From the NCBI GenBank assembly GCA_034508935.3, contig CM067447.1, forward strand, positions 38,069,848 to 38,133,847: a stretch of 64,000 nucleotides of DNA, in the 5' to 3' direction. The notes under the pieces were generated by a model. The model was not told the origin of the DNA and searched no databases. It worked only from the letters and a program-made list of their open reading frames with translations. Positions 33,290 through 46,104 of this stretch are shown piece after piece. Position 1 is the stretch's first letter, and each line of letters starts with the position of its first letter. This DNA is from Berghia stephanieae. Taxonomy: Eukaryota > Mollusca > Gastropoda > Nudibranchia > Aeolidiidae. Made by a program: the position numbers and the translations under genes.

Positions 33290-34210
33290 CTGGTGGCATC
33301 CCTGGAACAGGAGTTGGGAATGAACCAGGGATTTGGGTTAGTGACACCAATGAGGAGTGAAGCTGGGACAATGAGAGGAGGAAATCAGAGGGAAAGGAAC
33401 CTTGGACCATGGAATTGGAGATGGATACCAGTGGAATTGAGGGTGGACTCCTGGAGGTGGGCACCAGAGGATAATGAACCTGAGACTATAGAAAGTGGCC
33501 AATGGAGAATGAACCTGTGACTATGAGAGAATGATACCAGTTGCGGGGTAGTGGGAGGTGGACACCAGTGGAGAGTGAACTCAGAAGAGTACTTAATTTT
33601 TCCGAAACCTACCAAATCCTTCCAAAGTTATGGGAAGTTGGCATCGGAGTTCATTTCCCCCTTATATCCTCCTCCTATTGTCCCAGGTTCACTCCCCACT
33701 GGTGTCCACTTCCCCGAGTCCCTGGTTTACTCCCCACTGCTGCTCACTTACCATAACTATGGAAGTTTCCGTTGGTTTTGGTAGTTTTGGAAAAATGAAG
33801 TACCCTTCAGGGCTCACTCCACACTGGTGTCCAAATCCCATATTGCTGGCTTCACTCTCCACTGATATCCACTTCCCGTAGTCCCAGGTTCATCTCTGGT
33901 GCTCACCTCCCATAGTCCAGCTTCAATTCTCACTGGAGTCCATCTCCCATAGTCCCAGGTTCATTTCCTTCTGATATCCTCCTCCCATAGTCTCAGGTTC
34001 ACTCCCACTGGTGTACACTTCTCTGAGTCCCTGGTTCACTCCACACTGCTGACCACTTCCCTTAACTTTGTTCAGTTTTGGTGGGTTTTGTAAAAAAGAA
34101 ACACCCTCCTCCTCTGATAGTCTCAGGTTCACTCCCCAGTGGTGTACACTTCCCTGGGTCCCTGGTTCACTCCCCACTGCTGCCCACTTCCCATAACTTT
34201 GTGGGGTTTG
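33290..34210. repeat. Degenerate minisatellite in inverted halves
   Basis: The left half (about 33290-33600) repeats GTGGACACCAGTGGAGAGTG-like units. The right half (about 33660-34200) repeats the reverse complement: CAGGTTCACTCCCCACTGGT, then GTCCACTTCCC and CCTGGTTCACTCC. TTTTCCGAAACCTACCAAAT at about 33599 answers TTTGGTAGTTTTGGAAAAAT at 33776. The whole can fold on itself around 33640. Confidence 0.7.
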
Positions 34211-35377
34211 AGTAGGTGTCCATGATGTGAGTTTTAATGTTCTCCCCAGGTATAGAGAAGGAAAGCTGAAAATTATCATATTGGTCATGGGTTGGTTCAG
34301 TGTGGGGGCTCTTGGTTAGATTAACTGAAATATTACTGACATTCACATTGTTTCCAGCTAGGTCATTACCAATTAGTATCTGTATTCCTTCAATAAACAA
34401 TTTATCTATCACTCCAATGATAACATTATTCTGATCATGTGTGCTATGAAATTTAATTTTACAAGGGGAATAACTTTTTCCATTGACTCAATTCTTGTCT
34501 TTTGTGATTGTCTGATCACAAGGAATTACAACTTCAATACCATTGATAGCAGTCTTAGTTATAAGAGACTACTTAAACCAGTATGGTAATGGACTGGTAT
34601 GTGTCAGGGTTTAGGATAATGAAATAAAACCATCTTCTATGAAAGGTTTAAAAGAATGTGGGTAAGTGGTTTTATGAGTATGCTCAATGTGAGAACGAGG
34701 AGCCATTGATGTCTTGGTTTTGGTATTATAAAGTATACAAGTTCTTTGCGCTGATTTTAGTTGTCATTTATTCCTGAAACATCTCTGTTGAGTGTGTATT
34801 GGTATGACAGATAGAGCAGTAGAAATTTCTTTTTGGCTTATTTTAGATAGGCAAACTTAACTTTCTTATCTTCATTCCTGGACCACTGCTGGTCTGGGAT
34901 GCCTCCGCTAATATTGACTGGACCATTCCTTCCTTTGGCTGGCACTGGTGTTGCGTTGGTACTTGGTGGGAACTTTCTTTCTGTCGGCTCAGTGTCTCGA
35001 ATGGACTTTTGGTGGAGCTGGAGGTCATCCATCATAGATGTTAACTCATGTGCATTCTTCATCCTTGGCAGTCCTGTCATTTGGGAAGACAGATTATCTG
35101 GTAAAGAGAAATGGAAATTCTCCATTAGGATCATTTCTTTAAGGTCTTGAAATGTGGTGCACTTATTGCTTTTGCACCAATTATTAAAATATATTTCCTG
35201 ATCTCTAACGAACTCCAAAAAGGTTTGTGAGTCCAGTTTGGGTTGATTTCTAAACTGTTGTCTGTATAATTCAGGAGATCTTTCATATACACATAAGATT
35301 CTGCTTTTTAGCAGATGATAATTTTTGAATTGCTCAAGTGGGAGAGCAAGATAGACCGCTCTAGCTCTGCCAGTCAA
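34165..35377 (-). mobile_element. Ty3/gypsy LTR-retrotransposon fossil (gag and protease region)
   Basis: The gag part (35377-34838, 179 residues) has a SCAN-like capsid segment (GRARAVYLALPLEQFKNYHL, then FLEFVRDQEIYFNNWCKSN). Further on in the same direction, GIQILIGNDLAGNNVNV (about 34390-34340) resembles the region around the protease of Gmr1-like gypsy elements. It is broken; no LTRs, reverse transcriptase or integrase were recognised here, and the repeat at 33.3-34.2 kb overlaps its far end. It is an old, inactive insertion in antisense to TAF3. Confidence 0.7.
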
Positions 35378-35809
35378 TTGGCTTTGAATGAAAGTGACCA
35401 GAAAAGTTTGTTCCAGCCGGAAGCGAGAGCGATACGTTTGAACATTGAAAAGAAATTCTCAATGAATAGAAATCAAATAGACAAAATGTATGCAATAAAT
35501 AATAACTAAATAACAAATATTTTGGATTAAAACTACAATTCTATTTTCAGTGAATTCTGAGGCAATCGGCATGCACTAATGAAGAAAATCAAACTAGGTC
35601 AGGGCGGTGGGTCAAGGTGACACTGTGCTGTGTTGTCTGTATGCAATAATCTACACACATGACACACACAATACAAATTAAAGTCAATGCTTTAATTAAC
35701 GCCCATTTTAATACTTGTACCTAGTCAAAATGTAACTCAATTAGAATGATAAAACTCAGACTCTACTTATCATTTATCTTGCTTGTCTCTCTCCTGACAT
35801 CCAGGAATA

Positions 35810-35850
35810 AGATATACTTTATTGATCCTGAATGGAAATTAAAGAACATG
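35810..35850 (+). repeat. Short CTTTATTGATCC-type tail
   Basis: ATATACTTTATTGATCCTGA followed by ATGGAAATTAAAG matches the 3' tail seen, reversed, on the CORE-like SINE near 2640-2675. It is probably a lone 3' end of the same family or of its partner LINE. Confidence 0.45.
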
Positions 35851-37032
35851 ACAGTACAAAAAAAAAAGATAAAATAAAATAGAACACAACTGCTGTACAC
35901 GATATTGTGTCCAGTTAAGAAAACTCTCAGTACTATCCCTCCTTGTGCATCGCTTTTATAGCGATGGTTCGAAACCTCTGATTTGGTGGTCTAGGAGTTC
36001 AGAAAATCTAGCAACTCTGGGAAGATTAGGTCGACTCCGGACTTGTTTGGGTGACATCCTTGCAACAAGTGCTGGGACGTAACATAAGTATTAATCTTAG
36101 ACCTTCATAGTCATAAGGCCCATCTAGCCAGAGTTTATCCTTGTTTCTTTTGCGTGAAACGGACAACAGCACTTGCTTGCTACCATTTTGATGGGACACT
36201 AGTCTATTGCAAAGTACTTTCCACCAGATCTAAAACAAGGTGTCTACCAAAGTCGAAAGTCAGAATTTAGTCATTTTTTAAAGCTTAGGTTGGAAAAGTC
36301 GGATTTTGGTCGAAGAGCAGCTCCATGGTCTGAAAAAATGAACATTGGATGGAAAAATGAGAATTTTAAAATAAATTTCCAAATACTACAACCGTCACCA
36401 CCACTAAAACTACTACTACTTCCTTATACTAACAGCTAAATTCCATGTAAGACAGCCCTTATTTTTGCTTTAGCTTTCACATATTTATAGTAAATTTATC
36501 TATGTTTTTAAACTATCTTTGATATTTGCTTACATTATTATTTATAGTATTACTTATAGTTTTGGTGAGTTTGAATCGTATATTTGGTTTTAATTTTCAT
36601 ATTATAGAATCTGATAAGTAAGTAAGAATAATTTTATGTAAAATATCATTGTTATCGGATAGTTTTCATGATTTGGACGTTTGCTTACTGATATTCGGCG
36701 GAGGTAATAATTTCTTTAGTGAGGTTAAGAGGCAAATTACTCAGATCATCAAAATTACTTATTTTAATATTTTTTTTATGATTAAAATTAAAACAATAGC
36801 AAAGCATCTTGCTTTTAGAGGAATGTCATCATAAATCATATGAAATTGTATTTTGCACCAAGGAAAGATATTTAGAATTATTCATCATCTCAATATTATT
36901 TTATTGAAGAGGATTAATAAAACTACTTGGCCATGGATAAAAAGAGAAGCAATTTGCAATATATTTAAAAAAATTATTCTGGCTGGGAGGAGGGGAGAAG
37001 CATCAATAACACTGTTACATAAACTAATAACT

Positions 37033-40000
37033 CCCGTGTGATGTCCGGGGTCCCTCAACCGAGAGGGTCAAGAATAGCCCAATGCCAAGCCAGCGTGTCG
37101 TAAAAGGTGACTAATGGTGTGTGATTCTCCCATCTTTGAGTCACCTGGTCCTCCAGGTTGGGGGTTGGCAAAGAGTTAACACCCCTTTCCGTTAAACTCA
37201 AACCGTTACAGAAACGCAGACAGACAAACCAAATCCTTTTTTTAGCTTGGGCGACCGAAGAGTTTCTGAAATTACAGAATTTATGAAGGACAACAGACAA
37301 AGCCGAAAGGACTCTGCTGACCCGATGACGTCTTCGCCAAACAAGCAGCTTTGAATTGCGTCGTGGAACGTTCGCACCATGTATGAAGCAGGAAAAAGCT
37401 GAGATGAGAAGATACAGGCTGCATATACTTGGAGTAAGTGAAACCCACTGGATACAATCCGGACAGAAACACCTCAAGTCTGGGAGAAGATTTTATATTC
37501 AGGGAGAGGGGACGGGATTCATACACAGGGAGTAGGAATAATTCTAAGCAAGTTTGCCCAGAAGTCACTGAGAGGATGGGAACAACACGGAGAAAGGATC
37601 ATCATGGCGTCCTTTACAACACGGAGTAAGAAGATCAGCATGAACATTGTACAGATCTATGCCCCAACAAATGATGCAACAGATGAGGACAAAGATACAT
37701 TTTATAGTCTGCTACAACAAGTCATTGACAAGTTGCCAAGGAAAGACATCAACATATTGATGGGAGATGCTAATGCAAAAGTGGGACAGGATAACGTAGG
37801 TTATGAAGGTATCATGGGACGTCATGGCATGGGAGAAATGAACGTTAATGGTGAGAGATTTGCAAATTTCTGTGCATTCAACAGTTTGGTGATTGGAGGA
37901 TCAGTGTTCCCCCATAAGAGGATCCACAAAGCAACTTGGGTCTCACCAGATGGTGTGACAGAGAATCAGATTGATCATTTTTGTATCTCTCGTAGATTCA
38001 GACGTTCATTGGAAGATGTGACAGTACGGAGAGGGGCAGATGTTGATCAGACCACCACCTGCTATTGGCAAAGCTTAAGCTCCGACTCAGAAAACATGGG
38101 ACCAGATCACATACAAGAAGAAAATTCGAGGTGAACCTCTTACTGAGCTAGAGGAGGACATAGATGTAGAGTCACATTGGGCAAAGATCAAGGAAGTCTA
38201 CATAACAACTTGCCACGAGGTATTGGGGGTAAAGAAATCGGAACATAAAGAATGGATAAGTCCAACCACCTTGGACCTTATTGAAAAGAGGAGAACAAGT
38301 GAATGCAAGCCGAACAAGGGCTTCAAGACTGGATGCACAAGAGCAGTATCGAGCCATAGCTAAGGAAGTCAAAAGATCTGTGAAGAAAGACAAGGAAGCA
38401 TTCATGAACAGACTTGCAGAGAAAGCAGAAGCAGCAGCTACAGGAGGACACATGAGGATCCTTTATCAAACTACCAAGACACTTGCTGGAAAATATGGGA
38501 AACCAGAGATACCAGTCAAAGACAAAGATGGGAAAACTGTTTTTGGAAAAGAGGCTCAATCTGAACGATCGAGGGAACATTTCAACTGCCTTCTGAACAG
38601 ACCACCACCAGACAACCAGCCAGAAATTTTGCCTGCAAGGAATGAGCTACCAATTAGCTGTGATCCACCATCGATAGCAGAGATTGTGGGTGCCATTAAC
38701 AAGATGAAAAGGGGGAAAGCTGCTGGACCAGACCAGATTCCACCGGAGGCTCTAAAAGTTGATGCGGAAAGAAATGCTGAGGCCCTGCACCCACTATTTG
38801 AGAGAATCTGGAATGACGGGATATTCCCAAAGGATTGGAAGGAAGGACATCTCATCAAGCTTCCAAAGAAAGGGGACCTCAGTAATTGTAATAATTATCG
38901 AGGCATCACTCTTCTTTCTATCACAGGAAAGGTTTTCAACCGTATTATTTTAGAGAGAATTAAAAATGCAACAGATGCTAAACTGCGGGACGAACAGGCA
39001 GGTTTTCGGAAAAACCGTTCAACCACCGACCAGATTGCCTCTCTGCGAGTCATAGTGGAGCAGTCTATAGAATGGAACTCTCCTCTTATTGTCAACTTTC
39101 TGGATTACGAGAAGGCTTTCGACAGTATTGACAGAGCAACATTGTGGAAAATTCTGGCACATTATGGACTCCTTGAAAAGATAGTAAACCTCATTAAGGA
39201 AATGTATGAAGTTGCAGGGTTGTACATGAAGATCAGCTTACTGACAGCTTTGAAATTAAGACTGGTGTCAAGCAGGGATGCTTGCTCTCACCATTCCTGT
39301 TCATCCTTGCCATTGATTGGCTAATGAAGGAAACCTCCCAAGGGAGAAGAAATGGGATACAGTGGACCCCCTGGACACAGTTGGATGATCTGGATTTTGC
39401 AGATGATCTGGCTCTTTTGTCCCACACCCAGGACCAGATGCAAGCAAAAACCACAATTATAAACAGCCTCTTGGAATCAATTGGTCTAAGAATTCACCCT
39501 GCAAAGTCAAAAGTCTTGAGGATAGGTACGCGTCAAAGGGAGCAGATCAAAGTAAAATATCAGCAACCAGTACGATTAATCGTATTTCAGTACGATTTTT
39601 GGACCCCGAATACGCGGATACGATTTTCGTGGATTTAATACGCTTTTTTTTAAAGATGTGTGATGTGAATGATCTTGATGATACATTTGATGCATTGATA
39701 CACACATGTCGTACACCAACTGTGTTTCTGAATGAATGATGCATCACATTTAATACTATAGTTATCTTTTCAGTTGCTTATATGATGCCGGTTTTCACCA
39801 ATATTTTTCTCATACATTTTTGAGGATTTGCATAGAATTATGCATATAAGCTTGTTTTATACTTAAAATAGTCTCAGACCACATTTAAACTTTTGCCACT
39901 TATTAAATAGAAAATTCTAAGTGAAAATTTAATTGAACCAACATCTTTGACTATGAAGCCTTCAATTACAAACTATGTTGCTAATTAACTTAAACATAAA

Positions 40001-41622
40001 TGGGTTATTTCCCTTTATAATAACTAAATTACTCTATTTTGACTTATACAATTTATAATGATCTTTTTTTTTTCTTTATTATTTTGTACGAGTCTTGAAT
40101 TACAAAGTGGGCAGCTTTAAGAACTGTATTTGGTTCAAAATGAATTTTTTAGAACCATTTTAGAAGTATTTAACTTGTCTCTGCATATTACATACTTTGC
40201 GAATTTCCCATCATTTGACCAAAGTAATAATATTATTAGTATATAGAAGTAATAATGTAGTAATAGATAGTAGGAGTAGTAGTAGTGAATGCTCAAAAAA
40301 GAGAGAGAGAGAGATATGGATTATTAGATAACATATATGGAAAATATCTTGCTACTGTTGCAAATTGTCATCTATTGAATTGAAGACCACTCTCCCAGAT
40401 ATTTTATCTCAAAACTTTCTCATAACTGATGTACTGGGCTAGCAGATATCACCATCACAACTTCATCAGCATCTATTACCATCAACATCATCATTTCTAC
40501 AACTGCCATCACATTGTCACTGCCACAACCACCACCACATCACTTCTACCACCACCGCCACCACAACTTCATCATCATCACCACCACCACCACCACTAGA
40601 GCACCATCGCTACAACAACCAACACTTCTTCCACTGACACTAGCATCAATACTACCAACATGTTAAGGGTCTTTTGGTCATTTCTTTGAGTGTTTTGAAA
40701 GCAATTTCCTTTGATATTGCAATTTCTGAGCCTTATGCTAATTTTGAATGGCCATTAAATGTTAGTTTCTCGATAAATCGATAATTTTGTAATCACCAGA
40801 GATTGCTTGAATGATGCTGATCAGAGTTTATTTTGATTTGGGATTGATGTTAGCTTTCATCTACATTTTTGTATAGTGCGCACTTTTTTTCCACGTGTGC
40901 GAACAAATACACTTTTTTGCTAAAAAATACACTTTTTAGGGTCATGGAATACACTTTTCATCCTGGGAAGGTTGGCAGGTCTGGATCAGGAACTCGAAGA
41001 TATAGACACTTTCTGCTATCTCGGAAGTATAATTGACAAGGATGGAGGCACGGAAGCAGAGGTAAAAGCACGAATAGGAAAGGCACAGGCTGCATTCACA
41101 TCTTTGAACAGAGTTTGGAGAACTAAAGATATCTCCCTTCGACTAAAGCTAAGACTTTTCAACTCAAACGTGAAGTCTGTCCTACTGTATGGATGTGAAA
41201 CTTGGAACGCATCACAGGCATGTATAAGGAGGGTACGGATTTTCGTAAACAGGTGCATTCGTAAGCTACTCAGAATAAAATGGATGGATAGAGTTAAAGA
41301 TGAAGAAGTATGGAAAAGAACACAGCAGAAACCAGTGGGAGAGGAAATAGGAAGAAGACGATGGAGGTGGATTGGACACACGCTTAGAAAGAATGACTCA
41401 ACTATAACAAAGAAAGTATTGGACTGGAACCCTCAGGGCAGAAGATCAAGGGGAAGGCCACGAGGAACATGGAGAAGAATTAAAGAAGCTGATATACAGA
41501 GAAGTGGTAAGACCTGGAATGAGATAAAAAAGTTGGCTCAAGATAGAGAAGGATGGAAACTGTTTGTCTGTGGCCTATACCCTGACCCAGGGTGAAAAAG
41601 GCAATGATGATGATGATGATAA
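37033..41622 (+). mobile_element. RTE/SR2-like LINE, near full-length, interrupted by 1.4-kb insertion
   Basis: The 5' leader runs from about 37033. The endonuclease begins at ASWNVRT (37355) and continues INIVQIYAPTNDATDEDKDT (37633) and MGDANAKVGQDNVGYEG. The reverse transcriptase reads GKAAGPDQIPPEAL (38716), NYRGITLLSITGKVFNRIIL, FLDYEKAFDSIDRATLWKIL, GVKQGCLLSPFLFILAIDWL and F-ADDL (39395). The C-terminus is 40972-41595 (YLGSIIDKDGG; RRWRWIGHTLRK; WNPQGRRSRGRPRGTWRR), ending with a (GAT)n tail. There are frame changes near 38050 and 39270. The insertion covers 39559-40975. Clade is given by likeness to schistosome SR2 and is not certain. Confidence 0.85.
39559..40975. mobile_element. 1.4-kb insertion in the LINE
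   Basis: LINE copy 2 shows that AAGTAAAA and GATCAGGAACT are adjacent in the uninterrupted element. Here they are parted by 1.4 kb starting CAGCAACCAGTACGATTAAT and ending GGGAAGGTTGGCAGGTCT. ATCAG occurs at both junctions and may be part of a target duplication. The interior is AT-rich with CAC/ATC trinucleotides (40440-40640) and ATACACTTTTT repeats near 40910-40950. It is probably a non-autonomous DNA transposon; the superfamily is not settled. Confidence 0.55.
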
Positions 41623-41654
41623 ACTAATAAAGTCGCTTTTTGATTTGGGAGAAA

Positions 41655-42181
41655 CTGGGTGGGGATCCTGACCTCCCATAGTGGGCAGGGAGGTACATAC
41701 TGTGTCTTCTATCCCCTTATATCTATTTTCCAACATGCTTTCGTCGTTGTCTTGGAATGAGATTACTTTGCCCTGTTCGGAGTCCTGGCTGGGAGGGAAA
41801 CAGTCAAATGCATAGTTATTGTTTTGGGAGATGATATTTTTTTCCTTGTAAATTGTAAATCATCTCTCTGTTATGTATTATTATATTTATTTTTAATGTA
41901 TAATGTAAGCATTTGAGTGTATTCCTCTTTGTTGGATTTTGTGGTTGTGTCCGGATGAGACTTATAGGTGATCTCAAACTAAGTACATTGATGGTTTGCT
42001 CTTGGACTCTGCATCTGATCCCTATTTGTTCCCAGTTCCCCTTTGTCTTCCTTTCTCTTGGGTGCTTTGATTGTAATTCTAGAACTTTTTACTGTCCCAT
42101 TTTCTTCCTTTTTACTGGCGCTGATATAACCTAAATGTGTTGCAAGCGCCGTAAAACCCTTAAAAACAAAAAAAAAACAAA
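41655..42181 (+). repeat. 520-bp SINE family X, full copy
   Basis: It starts CTGGGTGGGGATCCTGACCT and ends TTGCAAGCGCCGTAAAACCC then TTAAAAAC(A)n. A perfect 12-bp duplication ATTTGGGAGAAA lies at 41643-41654 and 42182-42193. It landed just beyond the 3' tail of the LINE. GGCGCT at about 42117 and AGCGCC at about 42145 form a stem of six around a loop of about 22 bases. Confidence 0.88.
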
Positions 42182-42257
42182 ATTTGGGAGAAAAATGCTA
42201 GCTCAAACTGCATTCAGAGAACTACACAACGTTTGGAATAGGATGAACATCATCAAT

Positions 42258-42865
42258 CAGTGATGATACTTTTCCGCGGATCCGCGGAAATCCGCGATTT
42301 TCTTTCCTTTCCTCGGTTTTCATGGCCCACAGGTAGAGGGTTCCTTTTCTAAAATGAAGGATATTCTTAAAGACAAGTGTGGCAACATGAATATTTCAAC
42401 ATTCTCTGCTATACAGACGGTGAAGTATTCTTTGAAAGCAAAGAATGCCACTGCCCTGGAATGCTTCAAAAGAAAAGACATAGATCACAGTGAAATTGAT
42501 CCTGTCCTGATAAGTTGCATTAAAAAATCTCGCAGCAAGTATCATGCTGAGTTGCAAAAACAGAAAGAGGAAAAGGAAAGAAAAAGACAAATGTTTGATC
42601 AAGCAGTTGTAAAGGCGGAAACAAAAAAGCAAGCAAAGGCAGTCCGGGAGAAGGCAATTAAAACAGCCTATAAGCTTCATATAAAGAAGCAATCCAAACA
42701 GGTTGGGCCCCCACCTAGAAAGAGGCCCAAAACACACTAGTACTCTTCAAGTACTCAAAAGAAGTCATCCTGCCTACTTTCCTGTGGTGCAAGAATGTTC
42801 GAGGTGAGTTTTCCGTTTTTCCGAGACTTTTCCTCCTTTTTGACTTTTTGTGAGTATCATCACTG
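42258..42865 (+). mobile_element. 608-bp hAT6-like element with small basic ORF
   Basis: Perfect 12-bp terminal repeats CAGTGATGATAC and GTATCATCACTG are flanked by ATCAAT (42252-42257, 42866-42871), a 6-bp target duplication. The ends carry CCGCGG/CGCGGAAATCCGCG and TTTTCCG motifs. A single intact ORF at 42354-42740 (128 residues, about 30% Lys/Arg) has a coiled-coil-like centre, KYHAELQKQKEEKERKRQMF, and a basic end PPPRKRPKTH. It is not a transposase by itself and may be the last exon of the parent hAT protein. Confidence 0.75.
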
Positions 42866-43004
42866 ATCAATGAAAATTAAAGAATACGCCTTTATGAAGT
42901 GCTAGTGCCAGTGCTGTCAATCCTTATGTACAACTGTGGTACGAGGGGTCTTACATAAAAGAATTTTTCCACCCTGGACTCCCTTCATCGCAAACATTTG
43001 AGAC

Positions 43005-43340
43005 AAGTTAGTGCGATACATTGGCCAGACAAAATCAGTAATGATGATGTATATGACAGATGCAGTGCAACCAGTCAGTACGCGCATAAAGAAACACAAA
43101 TGGAAACTGTTCGAGCAAGTGCTCCAGCGAGGTGAAAATATTCCAGCACAAACCTCGATGGATGATAACTTCAAACAAGGAGTCAAATACAGAGGGCGTA
43201 CACCAACCTCACTTCCAACAATGAATCAAGATCTCAAAAATTATAATCTGAAAAAATGTCTCTCACAGACCATGCGAGGGGAGATAACTCTTCCAAATGT
43301 CATAGTACACTTCATTAAAAAATTAATTGCAAGTATGTGA
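43005..43340 (+). mobile_element. LINE C-terminal fragment
   Basis: The frame MRYIGQTKSVMMMYMT, then STRIKKHKWKLFEQVLQRGE, NIPAQTSM, YRGRTPTSLPTMNQDL, resembles the C-terminal end of non-LTR reverse transcriptases (RIKK.KWKLFGHVLR..ENTPA...YRGR.RT.I.TTLN.D). There is no catalytic domain. It differs from the RTE copies in this window, so it is another LINE lineage. Confidence 0.55.
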
Positions 43341-43474
43341 GGCATGTTAGAAACAAAATAAAAGCTGTTTTGGAAAGAAGAATGAATGGCCTTTAATTTG
43401 ATGTATTGTTTTGGACTATTGATTCATATTTTGATTTGAAAAAAAATGTTAAAGTTGAAAAATATGTAATAATA

Positions 43475-43687
43475 TTAAAACACATGAAATCCATTGTCAA
43501 TGTCATCAAAATACGCATCCAACTCAACCTCAATGTCTGATTCAGTGTCTGAATGAGCACTTTCATCATCACTATCCATTAAAAAACGTTGATCACGCCC
43601 GAGAATTGAGGAATTCAAACGCGATGCCAGCAAAAAAAAAAAAAAAAAAAGGACGTTACCACAACCGATTTCGTCGACAAACTTCAA
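43475..43687 (-). pseudogene. Acidic C-terminal fragment, unknown repeat protein
   Basis: The minus strand reads FLMDSDDESAHSDTESDIEV, then ELDAYFDDIDNGFHVF and a stop. It is a plausible acidic tail of a transposon-encoded protein; upstream sequence has a poly-A/T run and no recognisable domain. Confidence 0.25.
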
Positions 43688-44859
43688 AAAATCACAGCAG
43701 ACAGACGAATTGAGATAAAAACGATCGGGAAATTTCTAGTTTCACTTTCACTCTTTCTCTACTTTCATTTTCTAAATAAAAAGAAGTGGTTCTACACACG
43801 TTTTTAGTTTACGGGTTCAAAGATGCTGGGTACCTGGCGGGCGATATCGGGCGATTTGGACTGATTGAGATGTTTTTATAGCGGGCGATTACGGGCGATT
43901 TGGGCGGCAATGGGTTAACACACATGATGACATTCAAAAGCTAAGAACACTTGCACTGAACAGAGATTTATGGAAACAAATTACTGGCTGGATACTAGAA
44001 ACGGACTGACACACTGAAAGTAACACACAAACACACTCACGACAAGTGTCCATAGAGACAGCGCAGCCATATTCATTCATTCATTCATTTAGGTTTGGTT
44101 ATTTAGTGAGTGTTACAAATTTTTGATTGATACCGGCCTGGTGGGTCATTGGATTGTTTCAGGCGAAGTGAGAAGAAAGTCTCTTTAATCTTTCTATGAT
44201 TGAGGAGGTGGGGGGATGGGAGGAGAGTGATGATGATGATATTGTTATAAACCTTTTTGAATTGAGATTTTTGTTGTGAAGAAGGAGTGAGGGGGGGGGG
44301 GGGGGGTAGGAGGTAGAATTTATCCTATTCTTATGGAGATTATTTATGTTTGAGTGTAGCTGAACTGAAGTGAAATGGCAGTTCTGGTTTCTGGTCTCTT
44401 GGGAAATCCATGGATTAATTAATTGTTCTTATTGATGTTATTTGAGGAGCTGCAGTAGAGAGCAGTTCTTGTACAAGGAAAAAAGGCATGTTTTTTGTGT
44501 GTTTTTGCTTGTTTGTTTGTTTTTTAATTAATTTATTTTTTGGAAATGTTGATTGGATTTAGAAAAAAGCCCATCTAAAATGTGGTCGGATTTTTACAAC
44601 TTTGGTCTGATTATTTTAGTGGTGGACTTTGGTGGACAGATCCAGTTCCCCATTCACTGCTGGGTAGACAGGGGGATCAGAAAAAAATCTTGGCTGCACC
44701 TGGGATCGATCTGGATCCCTTCGGGATGAACCGGATAGCCAGTTTACAAGTTTATTTTCTTTTATCCCTTTGCCAATAGTTTACAAAATCGTATTGCAAC
44801 ATATATGAAAGAGAAAAAGAAGAAAAAAATGGTAAATGAAATTAACAAAACAAGATAGT

Positions 44860-45350
<491 letters not shown>

Positions 45351-45858
45351 GTGTTTTTGTAAATGAAGACCACACTAATACCTCATTCGTTGACAATAAC
45401 AACGATTTGTATTATATATAGAAACCAAATATAGACTTTAATGTTATAATATCAAGAAATCTCAAATTTTAGGTTTTTTCAGTTTAATAAATTCTATCCA
45501 CTCTCTTCAATAAATCATACAAACTTAAAAACCAAATCTCGTACTCATATTTTTGACTGTAACCAGCAATATGGTTTGAGTGACCTTTATCAGAGAGCAA
45601 AAATAATAATTGATGGGATTTTTAGAACGTAAGGCAGGCTACCTGATGCTATATGCTAACAACATCGTGATGGTCAAATTAAAGACTAAAGGGGATTCTT
45701 CTATTTATGAACGCTGTGTCTTAGATATCTGTCCAATGTGGGAATTCCTTTTTCAGCTTTGGAATCCTGTGGTTGGAGACTGAAATAACTGGTAGGCAAA
45801 GTTGAGATTTTGCATTTCTGAATATTCCTGATCTATTTATTTTTCTTCTATCTCCTAG

Positions 45859-46104
45859 TTGGCAGAACTGAACCCTCACTGGGAGATCTGAGATTGGCAT
45901 TCAAACATATGTGCATCAACATCTCTGAACTTGAGGATTATGTCCATCATGTGGATCCTGTACCTTTTGCTCATGAGCTTCTAAATTTTCCAGCATGGAA
46001 ATCATCCAACCTTGAATTTCCAAACCCTCAAAGTCGGGAAATCTTGCATCACAGAAAAGAACACGTGGATAATCACTTCCCCTACATGTTTCCACATCTC
46101 AAAG
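45859..46104 (+). CDS. TAF3: TAF3 exon 2 (end of histone fold and linker)
   Basis: Residues 56-137. FGRTEPSLGDLRLAFKHMCI, then NISELEDYVHHVDPVPFAHE and LLNFPAWKSSNLEFPNPQSR, matches the region of human TAF3 that ends the histone fold (GRTDPILDDVGEAFQLMGVS, then LHELEDYIHNIEPVTFPHQI) and the conserved FP box after it. The acceptor is TATCTCCTAG and the donor AAAG|GTTTGT, a weaker but usable donor. It starts and ends in phase 1. Confidence 0.93.
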
